Shown one piece after another: positions 14,934-24,168 of a stretch of 64,000 nt of DNA. A program made the translations under genes and the position numbers. The notes under the pieces are model-generated. The model was not told the DNA's origin and did no database searches. It was given only the letters and a program-made list of their open reading frames with translations. Positions within the stretch are counted from its first letter, which is position 1, and the number at the start of each line of letters is the position of its first letter. The stretch comes from DAOVVL01 sp965603095 (GTDB taxonomy: Bacteria; Pseudomonadota; Alphaproteobacteria; Rhodospirillales; Magnetovibrionaceae), in the NCBI GenBank assembly GCA_965603095.1, contig CBFDBQ010000001.1, positions 1-64,000 on the forward strand, in the 5' to 3' direction.

Positions 14934-16049
14934 ATGAACGCTACAATAAATAGAGCAAAACCTAAGGGTGAGTTAAAGCGGGGCTGGACCACCGGAGCCT
15001 GCGCGGCGGCGGCGGCTGGGGCCGCGTATAGCGCGCTGGAAAGTGGGGTTTTCCCTGAAAAAGCGGGCGTGCGCCTGCCCGGTGGGCAAACCCCGGTGTT
15101 TGATTTAGCCACATTTGAACTGGGTCAAGACTACGCCCAAGTGGGTATAATAAAAGACGCCGGTGACGACCCCGATGTAACCCACGGTTTAGAAATAATA
15201 ACCCGGGTTGAACGCGGTGCAAATAAAAGCGGCATAAGTTTTTGTGCCGGCCGTGGTGTTGGAACCGTAACCTTGCCCGGGTTGCCGCTGGCCGTGGGCG
15301 AGCCAGCCATAAACCCCGGGCCACGTGCAATGATTACAGATGCCATAGGCGCGGTCAGCCTTGGCATTAATAAAAGCAAAAATACAAACCCCGATGTAAT
15401 CATCACCATATCTGTTCCCGGGGGGATTGAGGCTGCAAAAAAAACCATGAACCAGCGTCTTGGGATTATTGGTGGGATTTCAATTTTAGGAACCAGTGGA
15501 ATTGTAATCCCCTATTCATGTGCATCGTGGATACATGCAATTCGTTCAGGAATAGACGTGGCGGGCGAGCTTAAAATTAAACATCTATTGGCCGCAACAG
15601 GCCGGACATCGGAAAAAGCCGCTAGTAAAATTCTTGAACTACCCGAACAGGCCCTAATTGATATGGGCGATTTCGCAGGCGGTATGCTTAAATACCTAGC
15701 GACCAAGCCTGTGGCCCGCCTGACCATTGCTGGTGGTTTTGGAAAAATGGTTAAACTATCCCAAGGGGAAATGGATTTACATTCATCGCGTTCCAGCGTT
15801 GATATAGATGCATTGGCATTAGCACTTAGCGGGTGTGGCGCGACGCCCCAGCAAATTGAGCTGGCAAAAAAATCTCAGACTGCGGCGCAGGTTCTAGAAT
15901 TATCAGAAAGCCATGCCCCTGCTCTTGCCCACCTAATTGCGAAACGCGCCCGTGAAGTTGCCATGGCGACGCTTTCCGGTGGCACAGAAATTGATATATG
16001 GATTTTTGATCGTAGTGGTAACCGTATTGGGACCAGTGATAGCCCATGA
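14934..16049 (+). CDS. cbiD: cobalt-precorrin-5B C1-methyltransferase
   Basis: CbiD methylates C1 during ring contraction in the cobalt-early route. The 371-residue protein begins LKRGWTTGACAAAAAGAAYSAL, the family N-terminal signature, and later has VTLPGLPLAVGEPAINPGPR and SVPGGIEAAKKTMNQRLGI. It replaces CobF of the aerobic pathway, which is absent here. Its last bases overlap the start of cobK (ATGA), so the two are coupled. The phased TAAGCTG repeats lie in its upstream region. Confidence 0.95.
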   Translation: MNATINRAKPKGELKRGWTTGACAAAAAGAAYSALESGVFPEKAGVRLPGGQTPVFDLATFELGQDYAQVGIIKDAGDDPDVTHGLEIITRVERGANKSGISFCAGRGVGTVTLPGLPLAVGEPAINPGPRAMITDAIGAVSLGINKSKNTNPDVIITISVPGGIEAAKKTMNQRLGIIGGISILGTSGIVIPYSCASWIHAIRSGIDVAGELKIKHLLAATGRTSEKAASKILELPEQALIDMGDFAGGMLKYLATKPVARLTIAGGFGKMVKLSQGEMDLHSSRSSVDIDALALALSGCGATPQQIELAKKSQTAAQVLELSESHAPALAHLIAKRAREVAMATLSGGTEIDIWIFDRSGNRIGTSDSP

Positions 16050-16822
16050 AAACAAAAATACTAATACTTGGCGGCACCACCGAAGGCCGCGAGTTAGCTC
16101 ACAAAATTGATGAAAAGTTTGGGAATGACGTTCATATAATTTCATCTCTGGCTGGGCGCACAAAAAACGTACCAACAGTTCCGGGTGAGATGCGCGTTGG
16201 CGGATTTGGCGGGGCAGAAGGATTGGCCAGCTATATTAAAAGTGAAAACATAAATCTGGTTATTGATGCGACCCATCCGTTTGCCGAACAAATAAGCAAA
16301 AATGGTGCTATCGCCGCAAACAAAACAAAAACGCCAAGGGTTTTATTGCAACGACCAAGTTGGAAATTACCGGAAAATTGTGACGCGCTTTTTGTTCCCG
16401 ATATGGCCGAGGCCGCCACCGTTGTTGCCCGAACCGCAAGAAGAGTTTTTCTTACCATTGGGGTAAATGAACTAAGTGCCTTTGAGGGTATTGAAAAAGT
16501 TCATTTTGTTGTTCGCATGATTGAAAAACCCCAGACCCTTGAAAAAACTAAGGCCCAGCCGCGATTAAACGATTTTGAAATCATTTATGCCCGCCCACCA
16601 TTTAAAACTGCTGATGAAGAAAAACTTATGCGTGACCATGACATTGATGCGCTGGTAAGCAAGGCATCGGGTGGCGATGCAACGTTTGCAAAAATAAAAG
16701 CGGCCAGCAACATAGGCGCTAGAATAATTTTAATTCGTCGCCCACCAACACCAGATGGTGATGTTGTGGGTAGTATTGATGCGGCTATTAAATGGATTGA
16801 AAAATCAATTGATCAACTTTAA
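16046..16822 (+). CDS. cobK: precorrin-6A reductase
   Basis: CobK/CbiJ reduces the macrocycle of (cobalt-)precorrin-6A with NAD(P)H. The 258-residue protein begins with a nucleotide-binding ILILGGTTEGRELA, followed by SLAGRT, GGFGGAEGLASYI and DATHPFAEQIS, all typical of the family. RVFLTIGVNELSAF and ALVSKASGGDATFAKI follow. Length is normal. It overlaps cbiD by 4 bases upstream and cobM of the opposite strand by 4 bases at its end (16819-16822). Confidence 0.95.
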   Translation: MKTKILILGGTTEGRELAHKIDEKFGNDVHIISSLAGRTKNVPTVPGEMRVGGFGGAEGLASYIKSENINLVIDATHPFAEQISKNGAIAANKTKTPRVLLQRPSWKLPENCDALFVPDMAEAATVVARTARRVFLTIGVNELSAFEGIEKVHFVVRMIEKPQTLEKTKAQPRLNDFEIIYARPPFKTADEEKLMRDHDIDALVSKASGGDATFAKIKAASNIGARIILIRRPPTPDGDVVGSIDAAIKWIEKSIDQL

Positions 16823-17583
16823 CCCTCTTTAGCAGGACGCAACACATGAGTATGGGTTTGGTCATATAATTTTGAATCCGTAAAATCAACAGACCCCAAT
16901 GCCGGACCAACCAATATAAGCGCGGTTCTGGTAATGCCTTCTTTTTTAACTTTGCCCCTGATATTGCTTAGGGTTCCGGTTATTACTTTTTCATCTGGCC
17001 AGCTAGCGCGGTAAACAACCGCAACCGAGCAATCTGTTCCAAAATGCGGTGATATTTCATCGACAACATTTTTAAGATTATTAACCGATAAATGAACGCA
17101 CAGGGTCGCCCCGGTTTTGGCAAATGCTTCCAAGGTTTCGCCTTCGGGCATGGAGCTGGCCCGCACCGATGTACGGGTTAACACCACCGATTGTGAAACA
17201 TCGGGCAGGGTTAGCTCCTTCCCCAATAGCGCCGCGGCGGCACAAAACGCCGGAACACCGGGGGTTATATCATAATTTATGCCCAATTCATCAAGCCGGC
17301 GCATTTGTTCGCCAATGGCCCCATAAATGGATGGATCGCCCGAATGAACCCGGGCCACATCATGGCCGGCAGCAGACGCTTTTTTCATTTCAGAAATTAT
17401 TTCATCAAGATGCATGGGTGCGGTATCTATTACCCGGGCGCTATCTTTGGCCGCCGCCACAATTTCAGCGGGTACTAGCGAGCCCGCATATAAAACAACG
17501 TCAGCAGATTTAATATATTCCAGCCCCCTTACGGTAATAAGGTCGGGCGCACCCGGCCCGGCACCAATGAAATGGACTATCAT
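16819..17583 (-). CDS. cobM: (cobalt-)precorrin-4 C11-methyltransferase
   Basis: CobM/CbiF transfers methyl from S-adenosylmethionine to C11. The 254-residue protein is a tetrapyrrole methylase: VHFIGAGPGAPDLITVRG at the N terminus, ARVHSGDPSIYGA, ITPGVPAFCAAAALLGKELTL and the S-adenosylmethionine-site TRTSVRASSMPEGE. Its start overlaps the end of the CobI-CbiG-CobJ fusion by 4 bases, placing it in the same minus-strand operon. Gene order from 22017 leftward is cobH, cobL, cobIGJ, cobM. Confidence 0.95.
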   Translation of the reverse strand: MIVHFIGAGPGAPDLITVRGLEYIKSADVVLYAGSLVPAEIVAAAKDSARVIDTAPMHLDEIISEMKKASAAGHDVARVHSGDPSIYGAIGEQMRRLDELGINYDITPGVPAFCAAAALLGKELTLPDVSQSVVLTRTSVRASSMPEGETLEAFAKTGATLCVHLSVNNLKNVVDEISPHFGTDCSVAVVYRASWPDEKVITGTLSNIRGKVKKEGITRTALILVGPALGSVDFTDSKLYDQTHTHVLRPAKEG

Positions 17584-20117
17584 TTTTTTGCTCCCATTTT
17601 TTTCTCATACCCACGCGGGGTATAGACATATTTGTTTTGTCCACGGGTAATGGTGCGGGTTTCTGGCCCGCCAACAATTACCATGGTCAACATATCGGCG
17701 TCTTTTGAAGTAAGCTCGCCCAATGTAATAACACGAATGCTTTCCCCATCCCGGCCCAAATTACGCCCCAATACCACTGGGGTATCAGGGTCGCGCTCAG
17801 CTAGTAAAATATCGCGGGCGGTTTCTAATTGATGGGTGCGACGCTTTGAAACCGGATTATAAAACGCAACCGTAAAACCGCCACTGGCGGCGGCCTGCAA
17901 ACGTTTTTCAATAATTTCCCACGGGGTCAATAAATCTGACAACGATATTAAACAAAAATCGTGGCCCATTGGCGCGCCTATTTTTGATGCGGCGGCTTGG
18001 AACGCAGATATTCCCGGTGCTACTTCTATATGTAATCTGTTCCATTCCGGTTTATTTTCACGGTCTAACAATTCAAAGGCCAATGCCGCCATGGCGTAAA
18101 TACCGGGGTCGCCGGAACTTACCAATGCTACGTCGCGACCTTGGGCTGCTAGCTCCAGCGACATACGAACGCGGGCTTCTTCTTCGGCCAATTGCGATGT
18201 GTGGCGCGTTTTTCCAACTATTAAATCTGCCACAATATCTAGGTAAAGCTCGTAGCCCACAACGTCTGTAACCATGCTTAGAATTCGTGTGGCATCAGGG
18301 GTGCGCCAACCATCGCGCCCCGGGCCGGTGCCTACTATATAAAGCCTGCCTTGGCCTTGGCCGATGGTTTCAGGGTTTATATCTGTGGGGCTTAACCCCA
18401 CGGCCACGGTGGCGCGATTTGATTTTTGTTTTTCAACTACTAACTTTCCATCATTACCAACGCTTGCTAATGCCGCAGCTTCGGCGACGCCATGACAGCC
18501 GACCTCGGCAAATACCACGTCTGATGGATTGGCAAGGCGCGGGGTTTGTAGTTCAAGTACCATTGCGTTAAAAAACCGAGCGGGCACATCAAGACGCGCG
18601 GCCAACTCCAACACCGCGCTTTCATCTGATTTCAAATCCAGTGAACAGACACAGGCAACGGAATTTACTGAAAGATTGTTTTTAGAAAGTGCGTCCAAAG
18701 CTAGCGAATAAAGCTCGTCCCCATGGCAACCGCGTTCGCAACCAACGCCCAATGCCAATACCGGCGGATGAAGCACCAATGTTTTATCTGGGTTTTCTAT
18801 TTTATTTGGAGTTACCAACACACCCTCATCACCAGCTTGGGCGGTAATGTTAAAAGGTGCATCGCTTTTTATCAGCCAATCGCTTGAGCCAGCCTCAACA
18901 GAAATATTTATTTTTTTACCATCAAGCATCCCAGCCGCTACACCCTTGGCCGCATCGGGGTTAGCCAAATTCCAGCCCATGGGCAAATCATCGATAGCAA
19001 TTCCAAATTCAACCTCGCTGGCGGTAGTTATGGCGGCGACCCCGCCCAGGGTATTTGCGCACGCGACAGCCAAACGGTTGGCACCATTATGCCCACCCAA
19101 CAACGGCAACGCATGCATCCCATTTGCCGACATGGCCACCACCGGGGGTTCGGTTTTTTTATCTTTTAATAGGTCCGCCAATGAACGAATGACTATGCCG
19201 CTTGAGACAAAGGCAACAATGGGCGTTCCATTGGTAAAAAGTTTTTTCAATGTATCGGGGGTGCTGGAAAAAACTTCATCCACACTGTCGCCATCAAAAC
19301 GGGCAAATAATTTAGCCCCGGGCAGAGACTTTTTAAGCCTGAGACCCGCAGAAAACCCGGCTTTATTAACAACCACTATGGCGACACCTTGGGGCGGGTA
19401 CAAATTAGAAACATTGGCCGCCGGAACCAAAGCAAGAGAAAAATATGAAGTATCAGAAACGTCTATCAGATTTTCAATTTTTTCTTCCTTGCCGCTGGCA
19501 TTGGTAACTAATGTAACGCCGTCCAAACGCCCGCCTAGCTTTAATAGGCGTTTTAATTTTTCAAGGTTGCCACCAATTTTAATTATTGCCATTGCCCCGG
19601 GTCTGGCCAACGCCACCCCAAGCTCAACCTCAGCCATCGTTGCCGGAATTATTGAAAATGTTTCATTATCGCTGGCCAGTGAAATAGATGCCGCCGATGC
19701 CGCCCCGTGGATGGAGCTAACGCCGGGGATTGATTTAATAGTAAAATCATCATTTGTTTTTTCAGAGACTTTTTCTGCTAAATGCACGAACGAGCCATAA
19801 AAAAGCGGATCACCTTCGCATAAAAAAACAACATCATTGCCCGAGGAAAGGTCTGATATTATTTCAGCCACGGCATCATCATAATCGCCACGCCTATCAT
19901 TTTGTGACGCAGACATATCAACCGGGATGGCAATTTCTTTTACGTCTTTGGAAATAAAATCACTGGCAATATTTTTGGCAATGGATGTTCTGCCGTTTGC
20001 ATGAATATAGGCAACCACCTTGGCCGCCGTTAATGTATTGCGTGCCGCCACCGTCATTAACGATGGATCGCCCGGGCCAAGGCCAATGCCGGTTAATATT
20101 CCAATTTTATTATTCAT
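17580..20117 (-). CDS. three-domain fusion CobI-CbiG-CobJ
   Basis: A single 845-residue protein carrying three B12 steps. Residues 1 to about 235 are a precorrin-2 C20-methyltransferase (CobI/CbiL: GIGLGPGDPSLMTVAA, FLCEGDPLFYGS). Residues about 245-578 are cobalt-precorrin-5A hydrolase (CbiG), with LPLLGGHNGANRLA at 338-351 and a CobE-like end (ALGVGCERGC). Residues about 590-845 are precorrin-3B C17-methyltransferase (CobJ/CbiH: LYIVGTGPGRDGWRTPDA, LVSSGDPGIYAMA, AFYNPVSKRR). All three domains look intact. CbiG replaces the oxygen-using CobG step, indicating the cobalt-early chemistry. It overlaps cobL and cobM by 4 bases on either side. CbiG-CobJ and CobI-CobJ fusions are known to me; the triple is rarer. 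Confidence 0.93.
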   Translation of the reverse strand: MNNKIGILTGIGLGPGDPSLMTVAARNTLTAAKVVAYIHANGRTSIAKNIASDFISKDVKEIAIPVDMSASQNDRRGDYDDAVAEIISDLSSGNDVVFLCEGDPLFYGSFVHLAEKVSEKTNDDFTIKSIPGVSSIHGAASAASISLASDNETFSIIPATMAEVELGVALARPGAMAIIKIGGNLEKLKRLLKLGGRLDGVTLVTNASGKEEKIENLIDVSDTSYFSLALVPAANVSNLYPPQGVAIVVVNKAGFSAGLRLKKSLPGAKLFARFDGDSVDEVFSSTPDTLKKLFTNGTPIVAFVSSGIVIRSLADLLKDKKTEPPVVAMSANGMHALPLLGGHNGANRLAVACANTLGGVAAITTASEVEFGIAIDDLPMGWNLANPDAAKGVAAGMLDGKKINISVEAGSSDWLIKSDAPFNITAQAGDEGVLVTPNKIENPDKTLVLHPPVLALGVGCERGCHGDELYSLALDALSKNNLSVNSVACVCSLDLKSDESAVLELAARLDVPARFFNAMVLELQTPRLANPSDVVFAEVGCHGVAEAAALASVGNDGKLVVEKQKSNRATVAVGLSPTDINPETIGQGQGRLYIVGTGPGRDGWRTPDATRILSMVTDVVGYELYLDIVADLIVGKTRHTSQLAEEEARVRMSLELAAQGRDVALVSSGDPGIYAMAALAFELLDRENKPEWNRLHIEVAPGISAFQAAASKIGAPMGHDFCLISLSDLLTPWEIIEKRLQAAASGGFTVAFYNPVSKRRTHQLETARDILLAERDPDTPVVLGRNLGRDGESIRVITLGELTSKDADMLTMVIVGGPETRTITRGQNKYVYTPRGYEKKMGAKK

Positions 20118-21370
20118 TTATTTTTTTCCGGTTTATATGCAACTAACTGCGTTACTGCCTTTAGCGAACGAAAAGAAACTTGCCCACCTATTTTTTCTTG
20201 GCGTTCAATATTTATTCGGCTTAGCTCGCCCGCAACTTCATCGGCAAAATTAAAAAGTACTGCTTCGCTTTTAATGGTTACCGCATTGGCAACTAACCTG
20301 CCGCCCGGTTTTAATGCGTCCCACGCAACGTTTATAATGTTGCTGTTGGTGCTAAGACCACCGCCAATAAAAATTGCATCGGGGGCACCGCTTGCTTTTG
20401 CTAACACTTCAGGGGCGGAGCCTTCTACCACTTTGAGGCGGGTAATGCCTAAATTAAATGCGTTGGTATTTATATTTTTTGCGCGCACATCATTTTTTTC
20501 AAATGCGGTGGCTCGAAGGTTTTTTCCAGCCCGCATCCATTCAATGGCGATGGAGCCAGAACCAGAACCAATATCCCAAAGCATTTCATCTGCAGCGGGT
20601 GCAAGCTTAGCAAGGGTTATGGCGCGAACTTCGCGTTTGCTTATTTGTCCATCATGCTCATAGGCATCATCTGCAAGCCCAGCCAAATGTGATAACCCCT
20701 GAACACCGGGGGCGGCAATACATTCTATGGCTAGTGTGTTAAGAGGGCTACATTCACCCGCCCCCCATTTATCTGCTGTGCCGTCAATACGGTTTTCATT
20801 TTTTCCGCCAAGATTTTCCAACACGGTTATTTTTGATTGACCAAAGCCATGTTCAGATAAAATTCTTGCAACCTCGGCCGGGCTTTCGGCTCCATTGCTA
20901 AGGGCAATAATTTTTGCCTTTGGCGCCAGATGATAAATAATATTTTGCACTGGTCGGCCATGAATTGTGGTTACCGCCACATCGGGCAATGACCAGCCCA
21001 TGGCGCTAGCGGCTAAACTAACCGCACCAACGGCTGGAATTATATTTAATGCGTTACCGCCAAATCGCCGCGCCATGGTTGCGCCAACGCCAAAATACAT
21101 GGGGTCGCCGGATGCCAGCACCACAATCTGTTTACCCCGTTTTTGTTCAATAATATCAAGGGTTTTGCTAAATCCAGCCGACCAATCCATGCGGGCCTGT
21201 TCGCCCGGTGGTAGCATTTGCCCGCCCGCGCGTAGCATTTGTAAGTGACGTTCACCGCCGACAATAACTTCAGCATTATCAATCATATTTAATGCCGTTG
21301 GCGATAAGCCGCTTAGGCCATCTTCGCCAATACCAATAACGGTTATCCAAGGCTTGTCAGCTACGCTCAT
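20114..21370 (-). CDS. cobL: bifunctional precorrin-6Y C5,15-methyltransferase/decarboxylase
   Basis: CobL combines CbiE (C5 methylation) and CbiT (C15 methylation and acetate decarboxylation). The 418-residue protein has a tetrapyrrole-methylase N half (VIGIGEDGLSGLSPTALN, VLASGDPMYFGVGAT) and a Rossmann methyltransferase C half beginning near residue 235 with the motif LWDIGSGSGSIAIEWMRA and PDAIFIGGGLS. Length equals that of CobL. It overlaps cobH and the fusion gene by 4 bases each, consistent with coupled translation. Confidence 0.95.
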   Translation of the reverse strand: MSVADKPWITVIGIGEDGLSGLSPTALNMIDNAEVIVGGERHLQMLRAGGQMLPPGEQARMDWSAGFSKTLDIIEQKRGKQIVVLASGDPMYFGVGATMARRFGGNALNIIPAVGAVSLAASAMGWSLPDVAVTTIHGRPVQNIIYHLAPKAKIIALSNGAESPAEVARILSEHGFGQSKITVLENLGGKNENRIDGTADKWGAGECSPLNTLAIECIAAPGVQGLSHLAGLADDAYEHDGQISKREVRAITLAKLAPAADEMLWDIGSGSGSIAIEWMRAGKNLRATAFEKNDVRAKNINTNAFNLGITRLKVVEGSAPEVLAKASGAPDAIFIGGGLSTNSNIINVAWDALKPGGRLVANAVTIKSEAVLFNFADEVAGELSRINIERQEKIGGQVSFRSLKAVTQLVAYKPEKNK

Positions 21371-22017
21371 ATTTTTGCGCCTTTGGCGTCTTTGGCGATG
21401 GCATTTAAGACGGCAGCCGCCATGGCCGAACCACCGAGCCTGCCTTTTATGGTAATGAAAGGAATATCGCCAGCGTGCTTAACCAATGCATCTTTTGATT
21501 CAGCCGCGCCAACAAAGCCAACCGGAAAACCAATTATCAATGCGGGCTTTTCCTTATGCGACATTTGGCCAACTATTTCCAATAAACGAAATAGTGCCGT
21601 TGGGGCGTTGCCGATTACACAAATTGCACCGTCTAATTTATTTTCCCAACGTTCAACTGCCACGCTGGAACGGGTCTCAGTGCGAGCGGCGGCATCAGCC
21701 TTCACCCCGGTTGCATCAAGAAAACATTCAACTGAATTATTTGCGGGCAAGAACGATTTAGTAATTCCCCGTTTTACCATTTGGGCATCAACCAATATTG
21801 GCGCACCGTTTAAAAGCGCATCACGCCCGGCATCGGCGGCACCAATTGAATATAAAATCATATCCGTTGTTTCGACCATGGCCGATGCATGCACAATGCG
21901 CGCCGCTACATGGCGCATTAAACCGCTAAATTTACTAAGGTCGGCTTCAATTTCTATGCGACGAAAACTTTCCTGAGATATTTCATCTGGACCATGAATA
22001 TATTCAAATGTTTCCAT
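21367..22017 (-). CDS. cobH: precorrin-8X methylmutase
   Basis: CobH/CbiC moves the methyl from C11 to C12 to give (cobalt-)hydrogenobyrinate. The 216-residue protein shows the catalytic histidine in ARIVHASAMVETTDMI (about residue 43), the GAPILVDAQMVKRGI segment, and GNAPTALFRLLEI and GFPVGFVGAAESKDAL near the end. It lies 2 bases from cbiX and overlaps cobL by 4 bases, within the main minus-strand operon. Confidence 0.95.
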   Translation of the reverse strand: METFEYIHGPDEISQESFRRIEIEADLSKFSGLMRHVAARIVHASAMVETTDMILYSIGAADAGRDALLNGAPILVDAQMVKRGITKSFLPANNSVECFLDATGVKADAAARTETRSSVAVERWENKLDGAICVIGNAPTALFRLLEIVGQMSHKEKPALIIGFPVGFVGAAESKDALVKHAGDIPFITIKGRLGGSAMAAAVLNAIAKDAKGAKI

Positions 22018-22019
22018 AA

Positions 22020-22967
22020 TTATTTATCTTCATCATGGTGGTGGTGGCCGTGATGGTGGTGGCCGTGATCTTGGGGGTTGTCTTCGGTGCCAATGCCCTG
22101 CACATGGTGATGATGGCCAACTTGGGCCGCACCTACGTCTGCTTCAAAGCCAATTATTTGTTCACGGTATTTACATAACTGGCAATTCATTACCCCGGCT
22201 CCTTCGACCGCTTCGGCTACCCGCGATAGAAACGTTTTAATTACGTCCTCGTGGTGGCCCAAATATGATGCCTTGATAAATTCAATTTCAGGATTTTTTA
22301 AAGCCGCCTCATCAACCCATTTGTAAATGCGTTCAACCAGTATTCCGGTAAAAAGAAAATATGGAAAAACCACTATGCGTTTAAAGCCCATACGCACGCA
22401 TCTTTCCAATGCGCCATCGACCAATGGTGTGGTAACGCCGGAATAGGCTGTTTCAGCCCAGCCAACTTTGGTTCCTTCCCACAACATGCGAGTAACCTTG
22501 GCCACATTGGAATTAGCATCGGAATCGTTTGTGCCCCGGCCAACCACCAACAGCATGGTTTCACTTAACGTCACATCATCACTAGCTGATGAAATGGCCT
22601 CATTTACCCGTGCTTGGGCCGCCCTTAACATGCGGGCATCAATTCCCAAATCGGCGGCATAAATTAATTCAAGCTCTGGGTTTTCAGCGGCGTAATTGTT
22701 TATTTCGCTGGGAAGGTCATTTTTTACGTGCCCAGCGGCAAAAAGCATTCCCGGCAGGCAAATTATTTTTTTTATGCCACGACTTTTAAGGGCATCTAGT
22801 CCATCACGAATAACCGGGGTGGCAAATTCAAGGAATCCGCTTTCAACCTCGGTTTCTTTTAGGTGTTTTTTGAACTCACCCGCCAGCTGGTTAAATTGCT
22901 CGACCGCCGCCTTATCGCGGGAACCATGGCCGCAAATCATTACGCCGTATTCATTATTATTGGACAT
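22020..22967 (-). CDS. cbiX: sirohydrochlorin cobaltochelatase with His-rich tail
   Basis: CbiX inserts Co(II) into sirohydrochlorin at the start of the cobalt-early route. The 315-residue protein has two chelatase halves: VMICGHGSRDKAAVEQFNQL in the first and VVFPYFLFTGILVERIY in the second. A CxxC motif follows in NCQLCKYREQ, as in long CbiX proteins. The C terminus is a histidine-rich tail (two clusters, HGHHHHGHHHH among them), likely a cobalt store or metal-delivery segment. I start at ATG 22967, with GGAGAGG upstream, rather than the frame limit at 22994. First gene of the operon running to cobM, divergent from cobD. Confidence 0.93.
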   Translation of the reverse strand: MSNNNEYGVMICGHGSRDKAAVEQFNQLAGEFKKHLKETEVESGFLEFATPVIRDGLDALKSRGIKKIICLPGMLFAAGHVKNDLPSEINNYAAENPELELIYAADLGIDARMLRAAQARVNEAISSASDDVTLSETMLLVVGRGTNDSDANSNVAKVTRMLWEGTKVGWAETAYSGVTTPLVDGALERCVRMGFKRIVVFPYFLFTGILVERIYKWVDEAALKNPEIEFIKASYLGHHEDVIKTFLSRVAEAVEGAGVMNCQLCKYREQIIGFEADVGAAQVGHHHHVQGIGTEDNPQDHGHHHHGHHHHDEDK

Positions 22968-22985
22968 TAATTTTTTTCCTCTCCG

Positions 22986-23092
22986 CCCGGTCATTGCCTC
23001 TGGGCGAAATTATATTTGATATATGGACGGTGGGGCTGGCCTGGTCCTTGCCTTCGGGCCGTAAATCCCCTCCGGGGACACTCTTGACCGGG
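22986..23092 (+). other. candidate structured RNA between cbiX and cobD
   Basis: CCCGGTC (22986-22992) is complementary to GACCGGG (23086-23092) and could close a domain. Inside are three short hairpins: GCC-TCTG-GGC (22996-23005), GCC-TTCG-GGC (23050-23059, a cUUCGg tetraloop if read on the plus strand) and TCCCC-TCC-GGGGA (23066-23078). The tetraloop favours a plus-strand transcript leading into cobD. It does not match the B12-riboswitch consensus as I know it. Structure is proposed by eye only. Confidence 0.35.
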
Positions 23093-23145
23093 ATTATAGT
23101 ACCAACCGCTTGAAAAAAACATCCCCTCCCCGCAAACTGCCCCTC

Positions 23146-24150
23146 ATGTTCACCTTTGGTCTTGCAAATATTACAGGCGCCGGTTTCGATCCGTTGGTTT
23201 TACTGTTAATGGCGGTTTTGCTGGAAGCTTATTTCGGGCGTTTGGGCATATTTAAAATCATTCCCCATCCGGTCAGCTTAATTGGCGTGTCCATACGCTG
23301 GCTTGAGAAAAAACTAAACCGCGACAAACGCAGCAATATGGACCGCGCCATCCGTGGGGCATTTTCTGTTTTAGCAATTGTAATAGCCGCTGGTGCCATT
23401 GGTTGGGGGATTGCATGGTTTAGCCTGCATCAACAGTTTGGTTGGGTATTGGAAACGGTTTTATTGCTTAGCCTTTTGGCCGGACGCGACCTTTTTGATC
23501 GCACCAGTGATGTAATGCGCGCGCTGGAAAAAGACGATATTAAAAGCGCCAGAGTTGCCGTTGCCCATATTGTTGGGCGTGACCCGACCCAGCTTGACCA
23601 ACACGGTATTGCCCGCGCTTCCATTGAAAGCCTGGCTGAAAATTTTTCCGATGCGGTAATTGCACCAATGTTTTGGTATGTGTTGTTTGGGTTTCCCGGC
23701 ATTCTTATTTACAAAGCGGTAAACACAATGGACAGCGAAATAGGGTATATGAGCGAACGTTATCGTGCCTTTGGTATGGTCGCGGCACGCCTTGACGATG
23801 TTTTAAACCTTGCCCCCGCGCGCTTGGCCGCACTAATTATTGCGCTGGCATCATTTATTGCGCCCAAGGCAAACCCATGGGGGGCCTTTAAAACAATGCT
23901 TAAAGATGCGGGCAAGCATACATCACCCAATGCCGGTTGGGTTGAAGCGGCCATGGCCGGCGCATTGGGCATTGCATTGGCCGGGCCACGAAAATATACC
24001 GATACAACCGTTAAGGCCCAATGGATTGGTAGCGGTAGCGCCAAAGCATTACCATCTGATATTAAACGCGCACTTTATATATACGCGGTGGCAATGTTGC
24101 TAAGTATTTTGGTGGTTGCGGTTATTGCGGTTTTTCGTCTCGGTATTTAA
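23146..24150 (+). CDS. cobD: adenosylcobinamide-phosphate synthase
   Basis: CobD/CbiB attaches the aminopropanol arm to the corrin ring in the inner membrane. The 334-residue product (from ATG 23146; an upstream TTG at 23110 would add 12 residues) has several membrane segments and family motifs: HPVSLIGVSIRWLEKKLN, VGRDPTQLDQHGIARASIES, ENFSDAVIAPMFWYVLFG, INKAVNTMDS-type YKAVNTMDSEIGYMSERYRA, and SPNAGWVEAAMAGALGI. It stands alone on the plus strand between divergent cbiX and convergent cobQ. Start choice is uncertain because neither codon has a strong ribosome-binding site. Confidence 0.92.
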   Translation: MFTFGLANITGAGFDPLVLLLMAVLLEAYFGRLGIFKIIPHPVSLIGVSIRWLEKKLNRDKRSNMDRAIRGAFSVLAIVIAAGAIGWGIAWFSLHQQFGWVLETVLLLSLLAGRDLFDRTSDVMRALEKDDIKSARVAVAHIVGRDPTQLDQHGIARASIESLAENFSDAVIAPMFWYVLFGFPGILIYKAVNTMDSEIGYMSERYRAFGMVAARLDDVLNLAPARLAALIIALASFIAPKANPWGAFKTMLKDAGKHTSPNAGWVEAAMAGALGIALAGPRKYTDTTVKAQWIGSGSAKALPSDIKRALYIYAVAMLLSILVVAVIAVFRLGI

Positions 24151-24168
24151 CAGGCATTTAATTAATTA

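Noticed and set aside
18847..19800. Long plus-strand open frame inside the CobI-CbiG-CobJ gene
   Set aside because: It lies wholly antisense to a clearly recognised protein and shows no family motif or ribosome-binding site.
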